Shown: positions 10,220-22,219 of the stretch, piece by piece
How positions within the stretch are numbered: the stretch's first letter is position 1
How the letters are laid out: every line of letters begins with the position of its first letter
Assembly (NCBI GenBank): GCA_027923505.1
Contig: BROI01000007.1
Location: 186,001-250,000, forward strand
Origin: Mayamaea pseudoterrestris
Lineage: Eukaryota > Bacillariophyta > Bacillariophyceae > Sellaphorales > Sellaphoraceae
Direction of reading: 5' to 3'
Length of the DNA stretch: 64,000 nucleotides
The notes under the pieces: model-generated
What the model saw: the letters and a program-made list of their open reading frames with translations, nothing else
What the model was told of the DNA's origin: nothing
Databases searched by the model: none
Translations under genes and position numbers: made by a program

Positions 10220-10605
10220 ATGGATGTGTGTAGTGCCACTATGGAGCACCTGTCTACCATCCTATGGGCACCTGCATGTCCCATATGTTCATTTGGCGTG
10301 GTGAAATCCCTCCTTTGCATCCAAGTAGCTCAGTGATGGTAAGAAGGAAATACCTTCTAAACGCCGCTTTAAGGGTCGGTGCCACTGGAGCACCTGCATG
10401 GCCAAACCCTTGTCTTATATGTTTATCTGGCGTTGTGAAACCCATCCATGGCCTCCAAGTAGCTCAGTGACGGCAAGAAGGAAATACCTTCTGAGTTCCG
10501 CTTGAAGGGTCATCTACCTAGAAGGTGCCACTGGAGCACTAGTCTACCATCCTATGAGCACCTGCATGGCCAAACCCTTGTCCCATACGTTCATTTGGCA
10601 TAACC
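10220..10605 (+). repeat. Minor tandem repeat, about 2.5 degenerate units
   Basis: A block recurs: TGGAGCACC, then a CATGTCCCATATGTTCATTT-type segment, then CCAAGTAGCTCAGTGA, then AAGAAGGAAATACCTTCT, then CGCTT-AAGGGTC. Copies begin near 10,220 and 10,385, with a partial third near 10,530. Periods are uneven (roughly 130-170 bp). Each unit carries the small dyad GAAGG-AAATA-CCTTC. It is distinct from both main satellite families and leads directly into the 181-bp type. Confidence 0.65.
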
Positions 10606-11284
10606 ACTCCATGAGTCAGGCAAAACCTGTCCAGGGTATGCCATTGACAGGTGCAGAGTCTCAAATGGTGCAAAAAGGACTGTCTGGAGGCTGACACCAT
10701 GGGTACGGCCTCCACTGCGGGAAAGGCCATCACCACAAGTTGTCGATTCTGACCTGTCAAATGCCCCATACCCTGGCCACCCAAATACCCAATGAGTCAG
10801 GCAAAACCCGTCCAGGGTATGCCATTGACAGGTGCAGACTCACAAATGGTGCAAAAAGGACTGCTTGGAGGCTGACACCATGGATGAGTCAGGCAAAACC
10901 TGTCCAGGGTATGCCATTGACAGGTGCAGAGTCTCAAATGGTGCAAAAAGGACTGTCTGGAGGCTGACACCATGGGTACGGCCTCCACTGCGGGAAAGGC
11001 CATCACCACAAGTTGTCGATTCTGACCTGTCAAATGCCCCATACCCTGGCCACCCAAATACCCAATGAGTCAGGCAAAACCCGTCCAGGGTATGCCATTG
11101 ACAGGTGCAGACTCACAAATGGTGCAAAAAGGACTGCTTGGAGGCTGACACCATGGAATGGTCTGCAGGCTGGGTGTGGCCAACACCCCAAATTATGGAA
11201 TCATACCACCAGGATGCCACGTGCCCTGGCCCCCCAACAACCCAATGAGTCAGGAAAAACATGTCCAGGGTGTGCCGTTGACAT
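10606..11284 (+). repeat. Island of the 181-bp satellite with a 273-bp direct duplication
   Basis: These are monomers of the family that fills the right end of the window: TGAGTCAGGCAAAAC, TATGCCATTGACAGGTGCAG, CTGACACCATGG, TTGTCGATTCTGACCTGTCA and CCACCCAAATACCCAATGAG all recur here in the same orientation. A 273-bp segment (10,611-10,883, one and a half monomers) is repeated essentially unchanged at 10,884-11,156. The last monomer (11,157-11,284) is more diverged and joins the 169-bp family directly. The closest large array of this family starts about 34.5 kb to the right. Confidence 0.85.
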
Positions 11285-14200
11285 GTGGATGGTCTTGTTG
11301 GCACCATTCTGGTGTATTTTGGGTATATACATGGCCTGCTGTAGGTGCGTTTGAATGTCACGGCATCTGCGGGATGAGACTGGTGACAAGTTGTCACCAA
11401 ATACATTGCCATCCCCTGAGACACCAGCCAAGCCTACCATCTTGTAGCGCAGCCTGAATAATAATGTAGGCACCATTCTGGTGTAATTTGGGCACTTACA
11501 GGGCTTGCTGTAGGTGCATTTGAATGTCACGGCATCTGCGGGCTGAGACTGGTGACAAGTTGTCACCAATTACATTGCCATCCCCTGAGACACCAGCCAA
11601 GCTTACCATCTTGTAGAGCAGCCGGATTAATGTGTTAGCACCATACTGATGTAATTTGGGCACCTACAGGGCTTGCTGTAGGGGCGTTTGAATGTCCCGG
11701 CATCTGCGGGCTGAGACTGGTGACAAGTTGTCACCAAATACATTGCCATCCCCTGAGACACCAGCCAGGCCTACCATCTTGTAGCGCAGCTTAAATAATG
11801 ATGTTGGCACCATTCTGGTGAGATTTGGGCACCTACAGGGCTTGCTGTAGGGGCGTTTGAATGTCACGGCATCTGCGGGCTGAGACTGGTGACAAGTTGT
11901 CACCAAATACATTGCCATCCCCTGAGACACCAGCCAAGCCTACCATCTAGTAGCGCAGCCTGAATAATGATGTTGGCACCATTCTGGTGTATTTTGGGCA
12001 CCTATAGGGCTTGCTGTAGGGGCGTTTGAATGTCACGGCATCTGCGGGCTGAGACTGGTGACAAGTTGTCACCAAATGCATTGCCATCCCCTGAGACACC
12101 AGCCAAGCCTACCATCTTGTAGCGCAGCCTGAATAATTTGGCACCATACGTACTGATGTAATTTGGGCACCTACAGGGCTGCTGTAGGTGCGTTTGAATG
12201 TCCCGGCATCTGCGGACTGAGACTGGTGACAAGTTGTCACCAAATACATTGCCATTACCCGAGACACCAGCCAAGCCTACCATCTTGTAGCGCAGCCTGA
12301 ATACTGATGTTGGCACCGTTCTGGTGTGATTTGGGCACCTACAGGGCTTGCTGTAGGGGCGTGTGAATGTCACGGCATCTGCAGGCTGTGACTGGTGACA
12401 AGTTGTCGCCAAATACATTGCCATCCCCTGAGACACCAACCAAGCCTACCATCTTGTAGTGCTGCCTGATTAATGATGTTGGCACCATTCTGGTGTATTT
12501 TGGGCACCAACAGGGCTTGCTGTAGGGGCGTTTGAATGTCATGGCACCTGCGGGCTGAGACTGGTGACAAGTTGTCACCAAATACATTGCCATCCCCTGA
12601 GACACCAGCCAAGCCTACCATCTTGTAGCGCAGCCTGAATAATAATGTTGGCACCATTCTGGTGTATTTTGGGCACCTACAGGGCTTGCTGTATGGGCGT
12701 TTGAATGTCACGGCATCTGCGGGATGAGACTGGTGACAAGTTGTCACCAAATACATTGCCATCCCCTGAGACACCAGCCAAGCCTACCATCTTGTAGCGC
12801 AGCCTAAATAATGATGTTGGCACCATTCTGGTGTATTTTGGGCACCTACAGGGCTTGTTGTAGTGGCGTTTGAATGTCACAGCATCTGCGGGCTGAGACT
12901 GGTGACAAATTGTCACCAAATACATTGCCATCCCCTGAGACACCGGCCAAGCTTACCAACTTGTAGCGCAGCCTGAATAATGATGTTGGCACCTTTCTGG
13001 TGTATTTTGGGCACCTACAGGGCTTGCTGTAGGGGCGTTTGAATGTCCCGGCATCTGCGGGCTGAGACTGGTCACAAGTTGTCACCAAATACATTGCCAT
13101 CCCCTGAGACACCAGCCAAGCCTACCAACTTGTAGCGCAGCCTAAATAATGATATTGGCACCATTCTGGTGTATTTTGGGCACCTACAGGGCTTGCTGTA
13201 GGGGCGTTTGAATGTCATGGCATCCTCAGGCTGAGACTGGTGACAAGTTGTCACCAATTACATTGCCATCCCCTGAGACACCAGCCAAGCTTACCATCTT
13301 GTAGAGCAGCCGGATTAATGTAGGCACCATTCTGGTGTAATTTGGGCACTTACAGGGCTTGCTGTAGGGGCGTTTGAATGTCCCAGCATCTGTGAGCTGA
13401 GACTGGTGACAAGTTGTCACCAAATACATTGCCATCCCCTGAGACACCAGCCAAGCCTACCATCTTGTAGCGCAGGCAGCCTGATTAATGATGTTGGCAC
13501 CATTCTGGTGTATTTTGGGCACCTACAGGGCTTGCTGTATGTACGTTTGAATGTCACAGCATCTGCGGGCTGAGACTGGTGACAAGTTGTCACCAAATAC
13601 ATTGCCATTACCTGAGACATCCGCCAAGCCTACCATCTTAGAGCGCAGGCAGCCTAAATAATGATATTGGCACCATTCTGGTGTATTTTGGGCACCTACA
13701 GGGCTTGCTGTAGGGGCGTTTGAATGTCACGGCATCTGCGGGCTGAGACTGGTGACAAGTTGTCACCAAATACATTGCCAACCCCTGAGACACCAGTGAA
13801 GCCTACTATCTTGTAGTGCTGCCCGAGTAATGATGTTGGCACCATTCTGGTGTATTTTGGGCAACTACAGGGCTTGCTGTAGGGGTGTTTGAATGTCACG
13901 GCATCTGCGGGCTGAGACTGGTGACAAGTTGTCACCAGATACATTGCCAACCCCTGAGACACCAGTAAAGCCTACCATCTTGTAGTGCTGCCTGAGTAAT
14001 GATGTTGGCACCATTCTGGTGTATTTTGGGCACCTACAGGGCTTGCTGTAGGGGCGTTTGAATGTCATGGCATCTGCGGGCTAATGTCATGGCATCTGCG
14101 AGCTGAGAAAGGTGACAAGTTGTCACCAGATACATTGCTATCCCCTGAGACACCAGTAAAGCCTACCATCTTGTAGTGCTGCCTGATTAATGATGTTGGC

Positions 14201-17200
14201 ACCATTCTGGTGTATTTTGGGCACCTACAGGGCTTGCTGTAGGGGCGTTTGAATGTCATGGCATCCGCAGGCTAAGACTGGTGACAAGTTGTCACCAAAT
14301 ACATTGCTATCCCCTGAGACTCCAGCCAAGCCTACCAACTTGTAGCGCAGCCTGATTTATGTGTTAGCACCATACTGATGTAATTTGGGCACCTACAGGG
14401 CTTGCTGTAGGGGCGTTTGAATGTCCCGGCATCTGCGGGCTGAGACTGGTGACAAGTTGTCACCAAATACATTGCCATCCCCTGAGACACCAGCCAAGCC
14501 TACCATCTTGTAGCGCAGGCAGCCTGATTAATGATGTTGGCACCATTCTGGTGTATTTTGGGCACCTACAGGGCTTGCTGTATGTACGTTTGAATGTCAC
14601 AGCATCTGCGGGCTGAGACTGGTGACAAGTTGTCACCAAATACATTGCCATTACCTGAGACATCCGCCAAGCCTACCATCTTAGAGCGCAGGCAGCCGAA
14701 ATAATGATATTGGCACCATTCTGGTGTATTTTGGGCACCTACAGGGCCTGCTGTAGGGGCGTTTGAATGTCATGGCATCTGCGGGCTGAGACTGGTGACA
14801 AGTTGTCACCAAATACCTTTCCATCCCCTGAGACACCAGCCAAGCCTACCAACTTGTAGCGCAGCCTGAATACTGATGTTGTCACCATTCTGGCGTATTT
14901 TGGGCACCTACAGGGCTTGCTGTAGGGGCGTTTGAATGTCACGGCATCTGCAGGCTGAGACTGGTGACAAGTTGTCACCAAATACATTGCCATCCCCTGA
15001 GACACCAGCCAAGCCTACCATCATGTAGTGCTGCCTGATTAATGATGTTGGCACCATTCTGGTGTATTTTGGGCACCTACAGGGCTTGTTGTAGTGGCGT
15101 TTGAATGTCACAGCATCTGCGGGCTGAGACTGGTGACAAGGTTGTCACCAAATACATTGCCATCCCCTGAGACACCAACCAAGCTTACCATCTTGTAGCG
15201 CAGCCTAACGGATGGTGTAGGCACCTTTCTGGTGTATTTTGGGCACCTATAGGGCTTGCTGTAGGGGCGTTTGAATGTCACGGCATCTGCGGGCTGAGAC
15301 TGGTGACAAGGTTGTCACCAAATACATTGCCATCCCCTAAGACACCAGCCAAGCCTACCATCTTGTAGTGCTGCCTGATTAATGATGTTGGCACCATTCT
15401 GGTGTATTTTGGGCACCTACAGGGCTTGCTGTAGGGGTGTTTGAATGTCACGGCATCTACGGGCTGAGACTGGTGACAAGTTGTCAACAAATACATTGCC
15501 ATCCCCTGAGACACCAGCAAAGCCTACCATCTTGTTGCGCAGCCTGAATAATGATGTTGGCACCATTCTGGTAAATTTGGTCACCTACAGGGCTTGCTGT
15601 AGGGGCAGTTGAATGTCACGGCATCTGCAGGCTGAGACTGGTGACAAGTTGTCACCAAATACATTGCCATCCCCTGAGACACCAACCAAGCTTACCATCT
15701 TGTAGCGCAGCCTAACTGATGATGTAGGCACCTTTCTGGTGTATTTTGGGCACCTATAGGGCTTGCTGTAGGGGCGTTTGAATGTCACGGCATCTGCGGG
15801 CTGAGACTGGTGACAAGTTGTCACCAAATACATTGCCAACCCCTGAGACACCAGTCAAGCCTACCATCTTGTAGCGCAGCCTGAATAATGATGTTGGCAC
15901 CATTCTGGTGTATTTTGGGCACCTACAGGGCTTGCTGTAGGGGCATTTGAATGTCACGGCATCTGCGGGCTGAGACTGGTGACAAGTTGTCACCAAATAC
16001 ATTGCCATCCCCTGAGACACCAGCCAAGCCTACCATCTTGTAGCGCAGCCTGATTAATGATGTTGGCACCATTCTGGTGTATTTTGGGCATCTACAGGAC
16101 TTGCTGAAAGGGGAGTTTGAATGTCACGGCATCTGCGGGCTGAGACTGGTGACAAGTTGTCACCAAATACATTGCCATTACCTAAGACATCCGCTAAATC
16201 TACCATCTTGTAGCGCAGCCTGAATAATGATGTTGGCACCATTCTGGTGTATTTTGGGCACCTACAGGGCTTGCTGTAGGGGCGTTTGAATGTCACGGCA
16301 TCTGCGGGCTGAGACTGGTGACAAGTTGTCACCAAATACATTGCCATCCCCTGAGACACCAGCCAAGCCTACCATCTTGTAGCGCAGCCTGAATAATGAT
16401 GTTGGCACCATTCTGGTGTATTTGGGCACCTACAGGGCTTGCTGTAGGGGCGTTTGAATGTCACGGCATCTGCGGGCTGAGACTGGTGACAAGTTGTCAC
16501 CAAATACATTGCCATCCCCTGAGACACCAGCCAAGCCTACCATCTTGTAGCGCAGCCTAACTAATGATGTTGGCACCATTCTGGTGTATTTTGGGCACCT
16601 ACAGGGCTTGCTGTAGGGGCGTTTGAATGTCACGGCATCTGCGGGCTGAGACTGGTGACAAGTTGTCACCAAATACATTGCCATCCCCTGAGACACCAGC
16701 CAAGCCTACCATCTTGTAGCGCAGCCTGAATAATGATGTTGGCACCATTCTGGTGTATTTTGGGCACCTACAGGGCTTGCTGTAGGGGCGTTTGAATGTC
16801 ACAGCATCTGCGGGCTGAGACTGGTGACAAATTGTCACAAAATACATTGCCAACCCCTGAGACACCAGTCAAGCCTACCAACTTGTAGCGCAGCCTGAAT
16901 AATGACGTTGGCACCATTCTGGTGTATTTTGGGCACCTACAGGGCTTGCTGTAGGGGCGTTTGAATGTCACGGCATCTGCGGGCTGAGACTGGTGACAAG
17001 TTGTCACCAAATACATTGCCAACCCCTGAGACACCAGCCAAGCCTACCAACTTGTAGTGCTGCCTGAGTAATGATGTTGGCACCATTCTGGTGTATTTTG
17101 GGCACCTACAGGGCTTGCTGTAGGGGTGTTTGAATGTCACGGCATCTTTGGGCTGAGACTGGTGACAAGTTGTCACCACATACATTGCCATCCCCTGAGG

Positions 17201-20200
17201 CATCCACCAAGCCTACCATCTTGTAGCGCAGCCTGAATAAGGATGTTGGCACCAATCTGGTGTATTTTGGGCACCTACAGGGCTTGCTGTAGGGGCGTTT
17301 GAATGTCACGGCATCTGCGGGCTGAGACTGGTGACAAGTTGTCACCAAATACATTGCCAACCCCTGAGACACCAGCCAAGCCTACCATCTTGTAGTGCTG
17401 CCTGAGTAATGATGTTGGCACCATTCTGGTGTATTTTGGGCACCTACAGGGCTTGCTGTAGGGGCGTTTGAATGTCACGGCATCTGCGGGCTGAGACTGG
17501 TGACAAGTTGTCACCAAATACATTGCCATCCCCTGAGACACCAGCCAAGCCTACCATCTTGTAGCGCAGCCTGAATAATGATGTTGGCACCATTCTGGTG
17601 TATTTTGGGCACCTACAGGGCTTGCTGTAGGGGCGTTTGAATGTCACGGCATCTGCGGGCTGAGACTGGTGACAAGTTGTCACCAAATACATTGCCATCC
17701 CCTGAGACACCAGCCAAGCCTACCAACTTGTAGCGCAGCCTGAATAATGATGTTGGCACCATTCTGGTGTATTTTGGGCACCTACAGGGCTTGCACTAGG
17801 GGCGTTTGAATGTCACAGCATCTGTGGGTTGAGACTGGTGACAAGTTGTCACCAAATACCTTGCCATCCCCTGAGACACCAGCCAAGCCTACCATCTTGT
17901 AGCGAAGCCTAACTAATGATGTTGGCACCATTCTGGTGTATTTTGGGCACCTACAGGGCTTGCTGTAGGGGCGTTTGAATGTCACGGCATCTGCGGGCCG
18001 AGACTGGTGACAAGTTGTCACCAAATACATTGCCATTCCCTGAGTCACCAGCCAAGCCTTCCATCTTGTAGCGCAGCCTGAATAATGATGTTGGCACCAT
18101 TCTGGTGTATTTTGGGCACCTACAGGGCTTGCTGTAGGGGCGTTTGAATGTCACGGCATCTGCGGGCTGAGACTGGTGACAAGTTGTCACCAAATACATT
18201 GCCATTCCCTGAGACACCAACCCAGCCTTCCAACTTGTAGCGCAGCCTGAATAATGATGTTGGCACCATTCTGGTGTATTTTGGGCACCTACAGGGCTTG
18301 CTGTAGGGGCGTTTGAATGTCACGGCATCTGCGGGCTGAGACTGGTGACAAGTTGTCACCAAATACATTGCCATCCCCTGAGACACCAGCCAAGCCTACC
18401 ATCTTGTAGCGCAGCCTGAATAATGATGTTGGCACCATTCTGGTGTATTTTGGGCACCTACAGGGCTTGCTGTAGGGGCGTTTGAATGTCACGGCATCTG
18501 TGGGTTGAGACTGGTGACAAGTTGTCACCAAATACCTTGCCATCCCCTGAGACACCAGCCAAGCCTTCCATCTTGTAGCGCAGCCTGAATAATGACGTTG
18601 GCACCATTCTGGTGTATTTTGGGCACCTACAGGGCTTGCTGTAGGGGCGTTTGAATGTCACGGCATCTGCGGGCTGAGACTGGTGACAAGTTGTCACCAA
18701 ATACATTGCCATTCCCTGAGACACCAACCAAGCCTACCAACTTGTAGCGCAGCCTGAATAATGATGTTGGCACCATTCTGGTGTATTTTGGGCACCTACA
18801 GGGCTTGCTGTAGGGGCGTTTGAATGTCACAGCATCTGTGGGTTGAGACTGGTGACAAGTTGTCACTAAATGCATTGCCATCCCCTGAGACACCAGCCAA
18901 GCCTACCATCTTGTAGCGAAGCCTAACTAATGATGTTGGCACCATTCTGGTGTATTTTGGGCACCTACAGGGCTTGCTGTAGGGGCGTTTGAATGTCACG
19001 GCATCTGCGGGCCGAGACTGGTGACAAGTTGTCACCAAATACATTGCCATTCCCTGAGTCACCAGCCAAGCCTTCCATCTTGTAGCGCAGCCTGAATAAT
19101 GATGTTGGCACCATTCTGGTGTATTTTGGGCACCTACAGGGCTTGCTGTAGGGGCGTTTGAATGTCACGGCATCTGCGGGCTGAGACTGGTGACAAGTTG
19201 TCACCAAATACATTGCCATCCCCTGAGACACCAACCAAGCCTACCAACTTGTAGCGCAGCCTGAATAATGATGTTGGCACCATTCTGGTGTATTTTGGGC
19301 ACCTACAGGGCTTGCTGTAGGGGCGTTTGAATGTCACGGCATCTGCGGGCTGAGACTGGTGACAAGTTGTCACCAAATACATTGCCATCCCCTGAGACAC
19401 CAGCCAAGCCTACCATCTTGTAGCGCAGCCTAACTAATGATGTTGGCACCATTCTGGTGTATTTTGGGCACCTACAGGGCTTGCTGTAGGGGCGTTTGAA
19501 TGTCACGGCATCTGCGGGCTGAGACTGGTGACAAATTGTCACCAAATACATTGCCAACCCCTGAGACACCAGTCAAGCCTACCAACTTGTAGTGCTGCCT
19601 GAGTAATGATGTTGGCACCATTCTGGTGTATTTTGGGCACCTACAGGGCTTGCTGTAGGGGCGTTTGAATGTCACAGCATCTGCGGGCTGAGACTGGTGA
19701 CAAGTTGTCACCAAATACATTGCCATCCCCTAAGACACCAGCCAAGCCTACCATCTTGTAGTGCTGCCTGATTAATGATATTGGCACCATTCTGGTGTAT
19801 TTTGGGCACCTACAGGGCTTGCTGTAGGGGCGTTTGAATGTCACGGCATCTGCGGGCTGAGACTGGTGACAAGTTGTCACCAAATACATTGTCATCCCCT
19901 GAGACACCAGCCAGGCCTACCATCTTGTAGCGCAGCCTAACTAATGATGTTGGCACCATTCTGGTGTATTTTGGGCACCGACAGGGCTTGCTGTAGGGGC
20001 GTTTGAATGTCATGGCATCTGCGGGCTGAGACTGGTGACAAGTTGTCACCAAATACATTGCCATCCCCTGAGACACCAGCCAAGCCTACCATCTTGTAGC
20101 GCAGCCTGAATAATGATGTTGGCACCATTCTGGTGTATTTTGGGCACCTACAGGGCTTGCTGTAGGGGCGTTTGAATGTCATGGCATCTGCGGGCTGAGA

Positions 20201-20282
20201 CTGGTGACAAGTTGTCACCAAATACATTGCCATCCCCTGAGACACCAACTAAGCCCACCAACTTGTAGCGCAGCCTGAATAA
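11285..20282 (+). repeat. 169-bp satellite array, about 53 head-to-tail monomers
   Basis: The monomer runs TGATGTTGGCACCATTCTGG ... GAGACTGGTGACAAGTTGTC ... TTGTAGCGCAGCCTGAATAA, and the period is 169 bp over most of the array. Each monomer holds three short dyads: CACCA-TTC-TGGTG, CCTACAG-GGCTTG-CTGTAGG, and GGTGACAA-G-TTGTCACC. Monomers at the left (11.3-13.6 kb) and around 13.4-15.8 kb are more diverged, with small indels. Those from about 16.4 to 20.2 kb are nearly uniform. Diagnostic variants recur at 3- and 6-monomer spacing (507 bp, 1014 bp and about 1043 bp). Each monomer opens a short minus-strand frame of 88 codons that crosses monomer boundaries. This follows from 169 not being divisible by three and is not evidence for a gene. 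Confidence 0.95.
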
Positions 20283-20720
20283 GTCTCAGCCCATAGATTC
20301 CTTGACATTCAAGTTCAGATATATCAAGCCATGTATGCCCATAAAATACACCAGAATCTTGCCAGCATCATTTCCAGCCTGCACTACAAGATGATGTGCC
20401 TGGCTGGAGTCTCAGTAGTCTGCAATGCTTGACTGGTGAGAATTTGTAACCAGTCTTGGCCTGCAGATGTCTTGACATTCAAGTGGCCCATACGCCAAGC
20501 CATGTATGTGCCCAAATTACACAAGAATGGTGCCAGCATCATTAGTCAGGCTGCACTACAAGATGGTATGCCGGGCTGGTGTCTCAATAGACTGCAATGT
20601 TTCTCACCAGTCTCAGCCAGCAGATGCCATGACAATCAAATGCTTATATATCAAGCCATGCAAGTGCTCAAATAACAAAGAATATGTCAACATCGATATA
20701 TTTAGGCTGCGCTATGTACA
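20283..20720 (-). repeat. Inverted, diverged 169-bp satellite monomers
   Basis: From 20,283 the sequence matches the reverse complement of the 169-bp monomer: AGTCTCAGCCC, CTTGACATTCAAG, ATACACCAGAAT-TTGCCAGCATC, CCAGCCTGCACTACAAGATG and GGCTGG-GTCTCA follow in the order expected for the opposite strand. About two and a half units are present, far more diverged than the main array, and they fade out near 20,720 (AGGCTGCGCTA). The array therefore ends at an orientation switch. Confidence 0.8.
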
Positions 20721-20852
20721 ACTACCTGATGGTTTTTTGCCGTCGCATCGTTACCTTTAGTTTCGTTGCGACATCCGTTTCCTCCACTTTGTCGACTCAT
20801 TTTTACTGTTTGTCTCGAGTCTCGATCCATGTCAACCATCAAGTTCTAGATT

Positions 20853-21819
20853 ATGAGACAGCTTCTGCGAATTGCTGCTCCACTCGTAGCAGCATTCATG
20901 TCCTTAGTTATGGCGACGGAAGCCTCTAAATTAACGGTCTTGAATATTAAAGATGGTGTGAGACGACAAAGATCTACTCATTCAGCGGCAGGCAGCGACG
21001 ATACAATGGCACAGATCGGCACCCACCCTACCTCCTCATTCCATCGACGAGTGGCGTGTAATGTTTACCTATGGGATGCTCCTTCAGCGCTTTTTCAAAA
21101 GTGGTGTCGACATCTGATGAGAGATTGTATTTACGAAGGGAAAGGAGGCACAAAGGTGAGCTTGAGGAAGATATCGACAATAACGAATGAAATGAATCTT
21201 CTTGTTTTGCTGAATATTTTCGCATCCTTATTCACTTACCCTCTAGTGTTTTCACTTTCCTTTTAAGTTCGTACGAATCGAACCAGGTTCGTTACTACAA
21301 CTGCTGTATCCATCCTGCCTCTACAATCCTGATCGATGTTTACTTTGTGGAGGACGCTTTCCAGATCATCTCACCTTGCGGTGGGCCGGCCAGCTGTACA
21401 CACCATTCGATCGATTTTTGGACGAGTCGTTGGCAGAAGGAACTAAGAATTTAAAGGGTGTTTCGCGAGCAAGAAAGCGACACAAACGTACGTTGCCTTC
21501 GGTTGGCGTGGATATTGCCAGCGACGACAATGAAACAGTTGGCTACGTGTTTCATCGGCGTTACGTCGGTGTAGATAATTATACAACAGCCTCCGCCCCG
21601 TCCAACAAAAAGGTTACTAAAAGACAAACGAAGGCTATAACTGAGACGGATGGCAACTTGCCGTTGCGCACCTCTAGGGCCTTGTCCTATGCAGTATCGT
21701 CGATGGCAAAGAAGCGAATGAGCTTCAACCTCCTTTTGGCGAGACAGATTTTATTGGAGAGTATTGGCAAATTAGTAGAATTAGAAAATACACATATCGT
21801 TGATGGGCTCACCGAATAA
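20853..21819 (+). CDS. Hypothetical secreted-type protein, two exons
   Basis: Exon 1 runs 20,853-21,155 from an ATG. The intron begins GTGAGC at 21,156 and ends either at TAG 21,246 (91 nt) or AAG 21,267 (112 nt); both keep the frame. Exon 2 ends at 21,819. The N-terminus (MRQLLRIAAPLVAAFMSLVM) is a likely signal peptide. The middle reads WDAPSALFQKWCRHLMRDCI, then across the joint TK-FVRIEPGSLLQLLYPSC, then NPDRCLLCGGRFPDHLTLRW. The C-x2-C pair and neighbouring cysteines suggest a disulfide or metal site. The C-terminal third is basic and helical. I do not recognise the family. The gene starts only ~130 bp after the satellite block. Confidence 0.6.
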
Positions 21820-22219
21820 ACACGATGCTGTCTAGGACTCTGAAATAGAACAGATAATAGCTTCTGCGCGTTGTTTTGGCAGTTTAGTTTGTCCCACAGG
21901 TAGAACTTGCAGCGACACTTTCTATGTTAAACACCAGGACCTTTCTTGAAGCCTTGTCAACGCCAGGTATATCGGTACTGTAGCGCCACGATTAGTTATA
22001 AAGCGGTAGCAAGCAACCAGATGATATACGTACAGGTACGCGTATCATCATAGTATATTGTAGTACGTCGTACAGTGAGTTAAAGACTACCGGTCCGACT
22101 CTACGCACCTCGCCGATGATGAAGCGATAAATCCATTTCCACTACTTGGACTTAAATCTTTTACCGATATCAAACTCATAATTGTGCGGCGGGACCTCCA
22201 AGCTGCCTCACTGGCAACT
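21820..22219. other. Intergenic region with an imperfect dyad
   Basis: About 400 bp between two co-directional genes. Around 22,022-22,050 lies an imperfect inverted repeat, GATATACGTAC-AG-GTACGCGTATC, followed by further GTAC-rich sequence. It may be a regulatory dyad for the downstream gene, but nothing else supports that. No gene or RNA is seen. Confidence 0.3.

Noticed and set aside
11113-20248. Row of ~88-codon minus-strand frames with near-identical peptides across the 169-bp array
   Set aside because: They shift frame from one monomer to the next because 169 is not a multiple of three, overlap each other and track the repeat exactly. They are repeat by-products, not genes.
11285-20282. 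CRISPR array
   Set aside because: The whole 169-bp unit repeats, with no unique spacers, and the surroundings are clearly eukaryotic.
11285-20282. Hammerhead ribozyme in the satellite monomers
   Set aside because: No CTGATGA core with a paired GAAA block was found in either monomer on either strand.
21268-21292. tRNA B-box-like sequence (GGTTCGATTCG on the minus strand)
   Set aside because: It lies in a coding exon, and no matching acceptor stem or A box is seen.
22184-22219. Upstream extension of the DUF3593/DUF2499 gene to 22,184
   Set aside because: It would start on GTG. The ATG at 22,220 gives an ideal signal peptide and plastid motif.
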